A stretch of 64,000 nt of DNA from NCBI RefSeq assembly GCF_004362195.1, contig NZ_SNWG01000001.1, forward strand, positions 2,046,001 through 2,110,000, in the 5' to 3' direction. Both the position numbers and the translations under genes were made by a program. Position 1 is the first letter of the stretch. Every line of letters begins with the position of its first letter. The notes under the pieces were generated by a model, which worked only from the letters and a program-made list of their open reading frames with translations, did no database searches and had not been told where the DNA came from. Source of the DNA: Microbacterium sp. BK668. Its GTDB lineage: Bacteria; Actinomycetota; Actinomycetes; Actinomycetales; Microbacteriaceae. Below are positions 56,213-64,000 of this stretch, piece by piece.

Positions 56213-56283
56213 TGTCCCACTTCCGCCCGTCTCCGCGGCTGGGGGCGAGCGGAGCGAGGACACGACGGCCGGGAAGTGGGACA
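56213..56283. repeat. Inverted repeat with 12-bp perfect arms
   Basis: TGTCCCACTTCC (56213-56224) pairs perfectly with GGAAGTGGGACA (56272-56283). The 47-nt interior contains GGGCGAGCGGAGCGAGG, which is like the core of the REP-like repeats elsewhere in the window. It sits between the divergent regulator and exporter genes, outside the operator. Confidence 0.6.
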
Positions 56284-56313
56284 CGAACGAGGGATGCCGC
56301 GGCCCGGCCTGGA

Positions 56314-56335
56314 CGGCTCATAACCGGCTCATAAC
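56314..56335 (+). promoter_or_regulatory. OmpR-type operator: two 11-bp direct repeats
   Basis: CGGCTCATAAC occurs twice head to tail (56314-56324 and 56325-56335). Tandem 11-bp units are the standard site for OmpR/PhoB-family dimers, and the unit resembles the PhoB half-box CTGTCATAA. A -10 candidate TACCGT lies at 56367-56372, placing the repeat at about -65 to -44, the usual position for activation. Confidence 0.68.
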
Positions 56336-56413
56336 GCAGACCGAACCCGCGCAGAAACGTCGTTCCTACCGTCTTCCTCGACGGCCGGCCCCCTGCCTGC
56401 CGAGAGGAGACCC

Positions 56414-57868
56414 ATGTACTGGACGTACCTGCGGCGGGAACTGGCCGGCCGCAAGAAGCAGACGATCATCGTCGCCGCCGGACTCGCGATCGCGATCGCG
56501 CTCGTCATCGTCGTCAACGCCCTGTCGACGGGAGTGCGCGACGCTCAAGCCGAAGCGCTGGAGTCGGTGTACGGCGTCGGAACCGACCTCACCGTCACCG
56601 GCGCACAGGTCGAGCCGGGCGAGGGCGGGGCGGGCGGGCCCCGCTTCGAGTTCGACGAGGACGGCGGCACGACTTCGGACGACGGCACCACCAGCCTCAG
56701 TCAGTCGCGGCTCCTGGCCGACTTCCTGCGGGGCGATCTCGACGCCTCGACCGTCGACACGGTGGCGGGCGTCGAGGGAGTGGCCGCGGCATCCGGAGCC
56801 CTGGCGCTCACGAACACGACCTTCAGCGGCGAGCTGCCGCAACCGCCCGCCGACGGGGGCGCCGACGGGAACGGGGGCGACATCACGCAGCAGCCGCCGC
56901 AGGAGGGACAGGGCGGATTCGCCGGGGGCGCGTTCGACGTCGACGCCTTCAGCGTCCTCGGCATCGACCCGTCGAACACGGAGGTCGGTCCGCTCTCGGC
57001 CGCCGAGGTCGTCGACGGCCGCGCTCTCGGCGCCGGCGACGAGGGACAGAACGTCGCCGTGCTCGACGAGGCCTACGCGACATCGAACGATCTCTCCGTC
57101 GGCGGCACGATCGACGTCGGCGGCACGACGGTGGAGATCGTGGGGATCATCGCGTCGACGTCGAGCTCGGCCGATACCGCGGCGAACGTCTACCTGCCGC
57201 TCGACGTTGCACAGTCCATCTCGGGAGTCGGCGACGTGGTGTCGACCGTCTACGTGCAGGCGTCCTCGGCCGACGACATCCCGGCGGTGCAGTCGGCGAT
57301 CGCGCAGGAGCTGCCCGAGGCGACCGTGAGCTCGCAGTCGGAACTCGCCTCGACGGTGTCGGGATCCCTGTCCTCCGCGACGTCGCTCATCACGAACGTC
57401 GGCACATGGCTGTCGATCCTCGTGCTGGCCGTCGCCGTCGTGCTGGCCGTGCTCTTCACCATCTCCGGCGTGTCTCGCCGCACCCGCGAGTTCGGCACCC
57501 TGAAGGCGATCGGCTGGTCGAACGGCCGGGTCGTCCGTCAGGTCGCGGGGGAGTCGGTCGTCCAGGGCATCGTCGGAGGCGCGGCGGGCCTCGTGATCGG
57601 ACTCGCGGGGATCTGGGCGATCAACCTGATCTCGCCCACCGTCTCGAGCGCCCCCGCCGCCGAGCAGAATGGCCCGGGCGGGGTGCCCGGGTTCATGCGG
57701 GACCTCACGACCATCTCGACCGACATCGTCCTGTCAGCGCCCGTCACGATCTGGGTCGTCGTGGCCGCCGTCGGCCTCGCGGTCGCGGGCGGTCTCATCG
57801 CGGGCGCCTTCGGCGGCTGGCGCGCGGCCCGGCTGAGCCCCGCCGAGGCTCTGCGATCGGTGGGATGA
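56414..57868 (+). CDS. MacB/FtsX-type ABC transporter permease
   Basis: This 484-residue permease has one helix near the N-terminus (about 17-37), a large extracytoplasmic MacB-PCD domain (about 40-320) and three C-terminal helices (about 330-352, 380-402, 435-465), the layout of MacB/FtsX permeases. The ectodomain holds Gly/Gln/Pro-rich low-complexity stretches (around 145-175). SGVSRRTREFGTLKAIGWSN is the coupling region that touches the ATPase. Such systems export peptides or act as mechanotransmitters. AGAGGAG precedes the ATG. It is preceded by the operator of the neighbouring regulator. Confidence 0.9.
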   Translation: MYWTYLRRELAGRKKQTIIVAAGLAIAIALVIVVNALSTGVRDAQAEALESVYGVGTDLTVTGAQVEPGEGGAGGPRFEFDEDGGTTSDDGTTSLSQSRLLADFLRGDLDASTVDTVAGVEGVAAASGALALTNTTFSGELPQPPADGGADGNGGDITQQPPQEGQGGFAGGAFDVDAFSVLGIDPSNTEVGPLSAAEVVDGRALGAGDEGQNVAVLDEAYATSNDLSVGGTIDVGGTTVEIVGIIASTSSSADTAANVYLPLDVAQSISGVGDVVSTVYVQASSADDIPAVQSAIAQELPEATVSSQSELASTVSGSLSSATSLITNVGTWLSILVLAVAVVLAVLFTISGVSRRTREFGTLKAIGWSNGRVVRQVAGESVVQGIVGGAAGLVIGLAGIWAINLISPTVSSAPAAEQNGPGGVPGFMRDLTTISTDIVLSAPVTIWVVVAAVGLAVAGGLIAGAFGGWRAARLSPAEALRSVG

Positions 57869-57930
57869 GCCACATGGATGCCATCACCTCCGGCGATCCG
57901 GCCCGGGCGGGCGGCCCGGCCGCACCCGCG

Positions 57931-57995
57931 ACGACACCGACTCCGACTTCGACACCGACTCCGACTTCGACTTCGACTTCGACTTCGACTCCGAA
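57931..57995 (+). repeat. Simple-sequence tract GACTCC/GACTTC
   Basis: About ten copies of a six-base unit alternate between GACTCC, GACTTC and GACACC. In the frame of the next gene it would read as Thr-Pro/Thr-Ser repeats. The frame stays open from the ATG at 57865 to the ATPase gene. Confidence 0.7.
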
Positions 57996-58023
57996 GACCC
58001 TTCCATCCACGACAGGAGATGCC

Positions 58024-58755
58024 ATGACCATCCTCGACGATTCCACCTCGCCCGCGCCCGAGGGCCTCGCGCCCGCGCCGCTCTACCGCCTCTCAGGCGT
58101 AACGCGGACCTATCGGCAGAAGGGGCAGCCGGTCACGGCGCTGGCCGGGGTCGACCTCGATATCGCGGCCGGCGACTTCGTGGCGATCCAGGGTCCGACG
58201 GGCGGTGGCAAGTCGACGCTCCTGCAGCTGCTGGGAGCGCTCGACCGGCCGTCGTCGGGCTCCGTCGTGCTGGGAGAGACGGATGCCGCGACCGCGTCGG
58301 GTGCGCAGCTCGGACGCCTGCGGGCCGGGGAGATCGGGTTCGTGTTCCAGGGATTCAACCTCATCCCCACCCTGACCGCGCGGGAGAACGTCGACATGGC
58401 GCTCGAGCCGCTCGGACTGCCCCGGGCCGAGCGCACGGCGCGGGTCGCCGAGGCGCTCGCGCACGTCGGCCTCGCCGATCGTGCGGAGCACCGACCCGGC
58501 GAGCTCTCGGGCGGGCAGCAGCAGCGCGTCGCCATCGCCCGAGCGATCGTCAAGCGCCCGCGCGTGCTCCTCGCCGACGAGCCGACGGGCAATCTCGACG
58601 AGAGCATGCGCGACGAGATCCTCGCGGTCCTCGAGACGCTCCACGCCGAGGGGCTGACTCTCGTCGTGGTCACGCACGACTCCGCCGTCGCACGGCGCGC
58701 GCGCCGCCGCCTGCGGCTCGAGAGGGGCCGCATCAGCGACATCACGGCGGGCTGA
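58024..58755 (+). CDS. MacB-type ABC transporter ATP-binding protein
   Basis: This 243-residue ATPase has GPTGGGKST (Walker A), FVFQGFNLIPTLTARENV (Q loop), LSGGQQQRVAIARAI (signature), VLLADEPTGNLD (Walker B) and VVVTHD (H loop). It is of the LolD/MacB group and pairs with the permease upstream. I chose the ATG at 58024, which follows CAGGAGA. An in-frame ATG at 57865 overlaps the permease stop and would add 53 residues with a Thr/Ser/Pro repeat; this longer form cannot be excluded. The third residue of Walker A (usually S) is T here, which is tolerated. Confidence 0.92.
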   Translation: MTILDDSTSPAPEGLAPAPLYRLSGVTRTYRQKGQPVTALAGVDLDIAAGDFVAIQGPTGGGKSTLLQLLGALDRPSSGSVVLGETDAATASGAQLGRLRAGEIGFVFQGFNLIPTLTARENVDMALEPLGLPRAERTARVAEALAHVGLADRAEHRPGELSGGQQQRVAIARAIVKRPRVLLADEPTGNLDESMRDEILAVLETLHAEGLTLVVVTHDSAVARRARRRLRLERGRISDITAG

Positions 58756-58844
58756 GCATCCCCTCCTCGCGAGGCTCGGCAGACGGGCGCGCGTCGCGGC
58801 GTGTCGCTCGCCGTTCGCGGAGTCTCGCGGGCCGCTCACCGACC

Positions 58845-58850
58845 TAGGGT
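58845..58850 (+). promoter_or_regulatory. -10 element of leaderless corA
   Basis: TAGGGT is followed by 7 nt and the ATG at 58858. No ribosome site is seen. Confidence 0.5.
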
Positions 58851-58857
58851 GACTTCC

Positions 58858-59865
58858 ATGGCTCTCATCGATTCCGGCGTATACGTGGACGGCCGGCGCG
58901 TCGACGGCGACCGGGATCCCGGAGCCGCCGTGCGCGAGGCACGCGCGTCGGGCGGCCTGGTGTGGATCTCTCTGGCCCGCACGGATACCGACGCCCTCCA
59001 CACGCTCGCGGACCTCCTGGCGCTGCACCCCCTCGCCGTGCGCGACTGCCTGAGAGGCCACCAGCGCAGCAAGCTCGAGCGCTACGGCGACATGACCTTC
59101 GTCGTCCTGCAGCCCGCGCGCTACGACGACGCGCGCGAGACGGTCGAGTGCTCCGAGGTGGACCTCTTCATCGGCCCCGACTTCGTCGTGAGCGTCGACG
59201 GCGACGACCGGGTCGACGAGGTCGTCCGCGGGAAGCTCGGCGATCATCCCGACATCGTCGCGAAGGGACCCTACGCGGTGCTGTGGGGGACGGTCGAGCA
59301 CGTGCTCGCCGGGTACGGGCCCGTGCTCTCGGGCGTCGAGAACGACATCGACGAGATCGAGGACCAGCTCTTCTCCAACGACGAGGGCGTCTCGAGGCGC
59401 ATCTTCAAGCTGCAGCGAGAGGTGATCGACCTGCTGCACGCCACCGCGCCCCTCGCCGACATGCTCGAGCGCGTGCAGGACATCGTCTCGGGCACCTCGG
59501 GGAGCTCCGCTCCCGCCTTCCACGACCTGGAGGACACCGCGCGGCACCTGACCGATCGCGTCGACGCCTTCAAGCACACCCTCGAGTCGGCTCTCGGCAT
59601 CCACGCGACCCTCGTCGAACAGGCCAACAGCGACGCGATGCGCCGCATGACGGAGTTCAGCATCACGCAGAACGACCAGGTGAAGAAGGTGTCGTCATGG
59701 GCCGCGATCCTCTTCGCTCCGACCCTCGTCGGCACCGTCTACGGCATGAACTTCCACTACATGCCCGAGCTCTCCTGGCCGTGGGGCTACCCGATGGCGC
59801 TCGCGCTCATGCTCGCCACGAGCGTCACGCTCTACTTCCTCTTCAAGCGGCGGGGGTGGCTGTGA
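58858..59865 (+). CDS. corA: CorA-family magnesium/cobalt transporter
   Basis: This 335-residue channel subunit has a long acidic cytoplasmic domain and two C-terminal helices. YGMNF (about residue 300) ends the first helix and is the selectivity-filter motif (GMN) of CorA proteins. The tail FKRRGWL is basic as expected. It should form a pentamer that lets Mg2+ in along the membrane potential. The ATG at 58858 is favoured by the TAGGGT element 7 nt before it over an upstream GTG at 58801. It stands alone between the ABC ATPase and the flavin oxidase. Confidence 0.93.
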   Translation: MALIDSGVYVDGRRVDGDRDPGAAVREARASGGLVWISLARTDTDALHTLADLLALHPLAVRDCLRGHQRSKLERYGDMTFVVLQPARYDDARETVECSEVDLFIGPDFVVSVDGDDRVDEVVRGKLGDHPDIVAKGPYAVLWGTVEHVLAGYGPVLSGVENDIDEIEDQLFSNDEGVSRRIFKLQREVIDLLHATAPLADMLERVQDIVSGTSGSSAPAFHDLEDTARHLTDRVDAFKHTLESALGIHATLVEQANSDAMRRMTEFSITQNDQVKKVSSWAAILFAPTLVGTVYGMNFHYMPELSWPWGYPMALALMLATSVTLYFLFKRRGWL

Positions 59866-59956
59866 GCGGGGTCGCGGCTGAGTGCGCGCAAGCGCCGTCG
59901 CGCGCCTCGACCTCGGCGGGAGGCGAGCGGGGCTGGCCGGTGTCGGCGGAGGGCGC

Positions 59957-59962
59957 TAGCGT
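59957..59962 (+). promoter_or_regulatory. Possible -10 element of BBE-type oxidase gene
   Basis: TAGCGT lies 8 nt before the ATG at 59971, slightly longer than the 6-7 nt seen in front of the other leaderless genes. Confidence 0.35.
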
Positions 59963-59970
59963 GTCCCGCT

Positions 59971-61311
59971 ATGGACCTCGCAGCTCTGCGCACCGCCGTC
60001 TCCGGATCCGTTCTCGCCGCTGAAGACCAGGGATGGGACGCCGCGCGCAACTCGCACGCGGGGCTCGGTCGACCGGACGTGATCGTCCGCGTGGACTCGC
60101 TCGACGACGTGAGCGAAGCCGTCCGCTTCGCCGCGGCCGGCCACCGCGAGGTCGTCGTGCGGGCAGGGGGTCACAGCGCCTGGTGCACCCTCGACGACGG
60201 CGTCCTCGTCGACCTCACGGCGCTCGACAGCGTCGAGGTCGTCGAAGATCCCGACGGCGGCGCCCTCGTCCGCATCGGCGGGGGAGCGCGGTGGGGCGAT
60301 GTCGCGCGGGTGCTCTCCGACCGCGGTCTCGGGATCAGCTCAGGCGACACCGCGTCGGTCGGCGTCGGCGGCCTGACGCTCGGCGGCGGCATCGGCTTGA
60401 TGGTGCGGGCGTGGGGACTCGCCGCCGATCAGCTCGTCGGTGCTCAGCTCGTCACGGCGCAGGGCGAAGTCGTCGAGGTGACGGATGCCTCGCACCCCGA
60501 CCTCCTCTGGGCCCTCCGAGGCGGCGGTGGCAACTTCGGAATCGTCACGCGGTTCGACTTCCGCGCGCACGACCTGTCCGGGGTCGTGCTCGCCGAGCTG
60601 GGCGTGTCGGGCAACGCGCGCCCGATCCTCGCCGCACTCCGCGATGTGCTCGCCGATGCGCCGCGGGAGCTCACCGTCACGTTCATGGACGTCCCGGCCA
60701 TGGATCCGAACGCGCCGGCCGGCGCGTCGATCGTCGCCGTGTGGGCGGGCTCCGACGAGGAGGCGCTGCGCGCGGCCCTCGCCCCTCTTCTCACCGTCGA
60801 GGGTGTCGTGCTGAACGACCTGGCTGCGCGCGTCTATCCGGACATCCTCCTCGACCACCCTGTTCCCGAACCCGAGCAGCAGATGCCCGGATTCCTCGGC
60901 GGCAACACCCTGCTGCCCGAGCTCGACGACGACGCCATCGACGCCCTCGTCTCCTTCCGCGAGAGCACGCCGGCCTCCGTGCTTCTCCTTCGATCGCTGG
61001 GCGGCGCCTTCGGCGACGTACCGCAGGACGCGACACCCTTCCCCGCACGCAACGCGACCTGGTTCGCGATGGCGGGCGCCTTCGACATCCCGGGCCTCGT
61101 CGACGACGCGCAGCGCGCCCGGCTCGAGGAGGCCTGGGCCGCGATCGAGGCGCGCGGCGCCGGGGTCTACGGCAACTTCTCGACGACGACCGATCCCGCG
61201 TTCGCCGAGCGGATGTACCCCGCCGGGACGATGGCGCGCCTTGCCGCCGTGAAGGCGACCTGGGATCCGCGCAATGTCTTCGCCCGCAATCACAACGTCG
61301 TACCGGCGTGA
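59971..61311 (+). CDS. FAD-linked oxidase, BBE-like
   Basis: This 446-residue flavoprotein of the vanillyl-alcohol oxidase/berberine-bridge group has RAGGHSAW with His68, the residue that binds FAD through its 8-alpha carbon. The second attachment cysteine of bicovalent members is missing: the loop reads SGDTASVGVGGLTLGGGIG. The C-terminal BBE segment GVYGNFS..DPRNVFARNHNV is present. Such enzymes oxidise sugars, alkaloids or polyketides; nothing here shows the substrate. No signal peptide is seen, so it should be cytosolic. It is convergent with gnd. Confidence 0.88.
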   Translation: MDLAALRTAVSGSVLAAEDQGWDAARNSHAGLGRPDVIVRVDSLDDVSEAVRFAAAGHREVVVRAGGHSAWCTLDDGVLVDLTALDSVEVVEDPDGGALVRIGGGARWGDVARVLSDRGLGISSGDTASVGVGGLTLGGGIGLMVRAWGLAADQLVGAQLVTAQGEVVEVTDASHPDLLWALRGGGGNFGIVTRFDFRAHDLSGVVLAELGVSGNARPILAALRDVLADAPRELTVTFMDVPAMDPNAPAGASIVAVWAGSDEEALRAALAPLLTVEGVVLNDLAARVYPDILLDHPVPEPEQQMPGFLGGNTLLPELDDDAIDALVSFRESTPASVLLLRSLGGAFGDVPQDATPFPARNATWFAMAGAFDIPGLVDDAQRARLEEAWAAIEARGAGVYGNFSTTTDPAFAERMYPAGTMARLAAVKATWDPRNVFARNHNVVPA

Positions 61312-61360
61312 CGCCGCCTGACCGGCCGAAGCGGAACCCGAGGGACTCCTGACGCGGCGA

Positions 61361-61405
61361 AGGCCCGAGCCGGCTCGGCCCGGGCCGGTGTCGGCCGGGC
61401 CGGCC
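61361..61405. terminator. Palindromic GC-rich terminator region
   Basis: CCGAGCCGGCTCGG (61365-61378) is a perfect palindrome followed by GGCCCGGGCC (61377-61386). These lie between convergent oxidase and gnd genes. Confidence 0.5.
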
Positions 61406-61406
61406 G

Positions 61407-63011
61407 TCAGTGGGTGTCTTCGGCTTCGATCTCGGTGCGGTCGCCGGACCAGAGGGTGTGGAAGGTGCCGGGCTTGTCGATGCGCTTGTAGGTGTGCGCG
61501 CCGAAGAAGTCGCGCTGGCCCTGGATGAGCGCGGCGGGAAGGCGGGCGGCGCGGAGGCCGTCGTAGTAGGCAAGGGACGAGGAGAACGCGGGGGCGGGGA
61601 CGCCGGCGGTCGCGGCGACGGTGACGATGCGCCGCCACGCGTCCTGGGCGCGGCCGAGCGCTTCGACGAAGTACGGCGCGGTGAGGAGCACCGGGAGGTC
61701 GGGCTGGGCGGCGTAGGCGTCGGCGATGCGGTTGAGGAACTGGGCGCGGATGATGCAGCCCGCGCGCCAGATCTTGCTGACCTGGCCGAGGTCGATGTTC
61801 CAGCCGTACTCGGCCGCGCCCGCGCGGATCTCGTCGAACCCCTGCGAGTACGCGACGATCTTCGAGGCGAACAGGGCAAGGCGCACGTCCTCGATGAACG
61901 CGTCGGGATCCGCGGCCTCCAGGTGCACGTCCGGGCCGGGCAGGGTGCGGGAGATCGCGCGCTGCTCGGGATGGGACGACAGGGAGCGGGCGAAGGTGGC
62001 TTCCGCGATGCCGGAGACGGGGACGCCGAGGTCGAGCGCGGTCTGCACGGTCCACGCACCGGTGCCCTTCGCGCCGGCCTGGTCCACGATCACATCGACG
62101 AGCGGCATGCCGGTCTCGGCGTCGATCTGGCGCAGGACCTCGGCGGTGATCTCGATCAGGTACGACTCCAGCTCACCGGCGTTCCACTCCGCGAACACAT
62201 CGGCGATCTCGGCGGGGGACTTGCCGGTGCCGTGCCGGATCAGGTCGTACGCCTCGGCGATCAGCTGCATGTCGGCGTACTCGATGCCGTTGTGCACCAT
62301 CTTCACGAAGTGGCCCGCGCCGTCGTGGCCGACGTGCGTAACGCACGGCTCACCTTCGGCGACCGCGGCGATCGAGCGCAGGATGGGACCGAGCGTGACC
62401 CATGACTCGTCGGGGCCGCCGGGCATGAGCGACGGGCCGTTGAGCGCGCCCTCCTCCCCACCGGACACGCCCATGCCGACGAAGTTAACGCCCGTCTCGC
62501 GGACGGCCTTCTCGCGGCGGATCGTGTCGGTGAACAGGGCGTTGCCCCCGTCGACGATGATGTCGCCCGGCTCGAAGACCTCGAGCAGCGAGTCGATGAC
62601 GGCGTCGGTGGGGCGGCCGGCCTTGACCATCACCACCGCCGTGCGGGGGCGGGTCAGCCGGGCGGCGAACTCCTCGTAGGAGAACGCGGGGACGAACTCC
62701 GCCTCGGGGTGGGCGGCGACCAGCTCATCGGTCTTGGACCGGCTCCGGTTGAACACCGCGACCGTGTTGCCCTCCCGGCTGGCCAGGTTCCGGGCCAGGT
62801 TCGAGCCCATCACCGCCAGCCCGACCACACCGATGTTCGCCGTCGCCGCCACCGCGGCATCCGTCCCCTCCGGCGTCGGAGCGGGACGCTTCACATCCTC
62901 GATCCGCGGAGCACCCTCGTGCTCCGTCGTCGCCTCGTCCGGCGACTGATCCTGATCGGTCGAGATCTTCGTCTGGACGTCGGGCTCGGTACTCGAAGGT
63001 GTCTCAGACAC
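61407..63011 (-). CDS. gnd: 6-Phosphogluconate dehydrogenase (decarboxylating)
   Basis: The 534-residue enzyme turns 6-phosphogluconate into ribulose 5-phosphate, giving NADPH. NIGVVGLAVMGSNLA binds the dinucleotide, FNRSRSKTDE holds the NADP-phosphate arginine, GMGVSGGEEGALNGPSLMPGG is substrate-binding, and VGHDGAGHFVKMVHNGIEY holds the catalytic lysine. The C-terminal AHTYKRIDKPGTFHTLW is typical. About 58 acidic, Gln/Thr/Pro-rich residues precede the conserved start, unlike most Gnd (about 470-480 residues). I chose the GTG at 63011, which has AAGGAG; the TAGGCT -10 on the minus strand (about plus 63050-63055) would leave the upstream ATGs untranscribed. Confidence 0.92.
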   Translation of the reverse strand: MSETPSSTEPDVQTKISTDQDQSPDEATTEHEGAPRIEDVKRPAPTPEGTDAAVAATANIGVVGLAVMGSNLARNLASREGNTVAVFNRSRSKTDELVAAHPEAEFVPAFSYEEFAARLTRPRTAVVMVKAGRPTDAVIDSLLEVFEPGDIIVDGGNALFTDTIRREKAVRETGVNFVGMGVSGGEEGALNGPSLMPGGPDESWVTLGPILRSIAAVAEGEPCVTHVGHDGAGHFVKMVHNGIEYADMQLIAEAYDLIRHGTGKSPAEIADVFAEWNAGELESYLIEITAEVLRQIDAETGMPLVDVIVDQAGAKGTGAWTVQTALDLGVPVSGIAEATFARSLSSHPEQRAISRTLPGPDVHLEAADPDAFIEDVRLALFASKIVAYSQGFDEIRAGAAEYGWNIDLGQVSKIWRAGCIIRAQFLNRIADAYAAQPDLPVLLTAPYFVEALGRAQDAWRRIVTVAATAGVPAPAFSSSLAYYDGLRAARLPAALIQGQRDFFGAHTYKRIDKPGTFHTLWSGDRTEIEAEDTH

Positions 63012-63073
63012 ACGTGCTCCTTGGATCGATCGCGCAGGGGTTGACATCAAGCCTAGAGTTCGCGGCAGTCGTG

Positions 63074-64000
63074 TTACACCGTCTTGTCGCGGCGCTCACC
63101 GTCGGTCGCTCCCGGCCCTGAGCCTGGAGAGGTGCCCCGCTGACCGACGAACCGCTTTGCGACGGAGATGTCCCGGTCGCCGAGTCCCGCCTCGATGAGC
63201 TCTTCGAACGCCGCCTGCAACGTGGGCAGCACGACGGCGCGCGTGCCGGTCTCGGCGGCCACGTCGGCGGCGAAGGCGAGGTCCTTGCGCATGTACCGTG
63301 CGACGCCGCTGGGGGAGTCGTCACCGGTCACGAGTCTCGTCTTGCGGCTCGCGAGCAGGTTCGAACCGGCATATCCCGTCTCGAGCAGATCCCAGAGGGT
63401 CTGCGCATGGATGCCCGAGCGCTCGGCGAGCACGGTTGCCTCGCCCAGGGCGAGGATCGTCGCGGCGACGATGAGCTGGTTGCAGGCCTTCGCCACCTCA
63501 CCGGCGCCGAGCGGCCCGAGTGTCACGGGTCGGCCGCATGGGGAGAGGAGCCTCGCTGCTCGCTGCGTGTCGGCGGTCTCACCCCCCAGCATGATCGAGA
63601 GCGTCCCCGCCGCCGCGCCGTCGGCGCCGCCCGAGACCGGGCAGTCCACGATCCGCACGCGGCCGCCCGTCTGCTCGCGCAGGCGAGCGGCGAGCGCGCG
63701 CACCCCCGTCGGCGACGATGTCGAGCCGATCATCACCAGCAGTCGCCGGTCGCCGGCGAGGAGGCCGTCGGGACCGTCCAGCAGCGCCTCGAGATCGGGC
63801 AGGTCCGGAAGCATCACGAGGACGGCGTCGGCCTGTCGCGCCAGCTCGGCGGGCGTGTGGGCCCACGTCGCCCCCGCGGCCACGAGGCTCGAGTGATGCC
63901 GGCGTGCATGGACCACGATCCGGCCGCGAGCGGCGAGGAGGCGACGCGCCATCGGCTCGCCCATCGCGCCGAGCCCGAGGACGCCGACGATGTCCTCGCC
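63074..64000 (-). CDS. 3-Hydroxyisobutyrate dehydrogenase-like oxidoreductase (5' end outside window)
   Basis: The visible 308 residues lack only the first part of the protein, which lies beyond the window edge. GVLGLGAMGEPMA near the edge is the NAD(P)-binding loop, DCPVSGGADGAAAGTLSIMLGG is the substrate-binding motif, and GAGEVAKACNQLI holds the catalytic lysine of beta-hydroxyacid dehydrogenases. KDLAFAADVAAE lies in the all-helical half. The C-terminal 20 residues are polar and unconserved. It may act on 3-hydroxyisobutyrate, tartronate semialdehyde or a related acid. It lies 62 nt before gnd on the same strand, and gnd appears to have its own promoter. Confidence 0.88.
   Translation of the reverse strand, partial: GEDIVGVLGLGAMGEPMARRLLAARGRIVVHARRHHSSLVAAGATWAHTPAELARQADAVLVMLPDLPDLEALLDGPDGLLAGDRRLLVMIGSTSSPTGVRALAARLREQTGGRVRIVDCPVSGGADGAAAGTLSIMLGGETADTQRAARLLSPCGRPVTLGPLGAGEVAKACNQLIVAATILALGEATVLAERSGIHAQTLWDLLETGYAGSNLLASRKTRLVTGDDSPSGVARYMRKDLAFAADVAAETGTRAVVLPTLQAAFEELIEAGLGDRDISVAKRFVGQRGTSPGSGPGATDGERRDKTV

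Noticed and set aside
57931..57995. Phase-variable contingency tract
   Set aside because: The unit is six bases, so slippage would not change the frame; at most the linker length would vary.

Overview
The window is about 70% G+C chromosomal DNA. Codon use, GTG starts, the recurrent GGATGCCGCG/GGCATCC word bias, the coproporphyrin-type haem genes (hemQ plus a hemG-like oxidase), a PMT-type mannosyltransferase and many apparently leaderless genes point to a Gram-positive actinobacterium, most likely Microbacteriaceae (Microbacterium-like). The genus is inferred, not proven. I see no prophage, insertion sequence, CRISPR array or rRNA. The region reads as a stable core-genome segment with a few accessory patches.

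Layout. 0-9.9 kb: assorted metabolism (DoxX-like membrane protein, DUF4921 GalT-like protein, class III sirtuin, MHS-type transporter, NYN/OST-HTH protein coupled to a Gfo/Idh/MocA dehydrogenase, M20 peptidase, MetY sulfhydrylase, quinone-oxidoreductase-like protein). 10-14 kb: hrpA RNA helicase carrying an in-frame copy of a palindromic repeat. 14.1-17.2 kb: small secreted protein, aldo/keto reductase, DUF255 thioredoxin-like protein. 17.4-24.9 kb: haem biosynthesis cluster, hemA divergent from hemE-hemG-hemQ-hemC-hemB-hemL; hemD and the ferrochelatase gene are not in it. 25-47.7 kb: an actinobacterial synteny block (pmt, rsmI, metG, tatD, ksgA, ispE, ABC-F, tRNA-Gln, glmU, prs). The slot between tatD and ksgA, where rpfB commonly lies, holds two MFS transporters, and between ksgA and ispE sit a metallophosphoesterase, a stealth-type phosphotransferase and an aldo/keto reductase. 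A 5'-truncated LPXTG surface protein lies beside metG. 47.7-53.5 kb: P-type ATPase, then a three-gene flavin redox operon (FMN-binding lipoprotein, ApbE, NqrB/RnfD-like membrane domain fused to an NAD(P)H flavin reductase). 53.6-58.8 kb: tandem GC-rich repeats, a two-component system divergent from a MacB-type ABC exporter that has an OmpR-type 11-bp tandem operator in front. 58.8-64 kb: CorA, a BBE-type flavin oxidase, Gnd and a 3-hydroxyisobutyrate-dehydrogenase-like gene running off the window edge.

Genes working together: the haem cluster supplies protohaem through coproporphyrin. ispE, glmU, prs and pmt feed isoprenoid, cell-wall precursor, nucleotide and glycoprotein synthesis. rsmI, ksgA, metG, the tRNA and ABC-F serve translation. 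The ApbE operon is predicted to move electrons from cytosolic NAD(P)H to an extracytoplasmic covalently flavinylated lipoprotein. The response regulator is predicted to control the adjacent ABC exporter.

A recurring promoter layout is the most consistent non-coding signal: a TAGGCT/TAGCCT-like -10 hexamer ending 6-8 nt before the start codon of at least twelve genes, including two divergent pairs whose -10 hexamers overlap.
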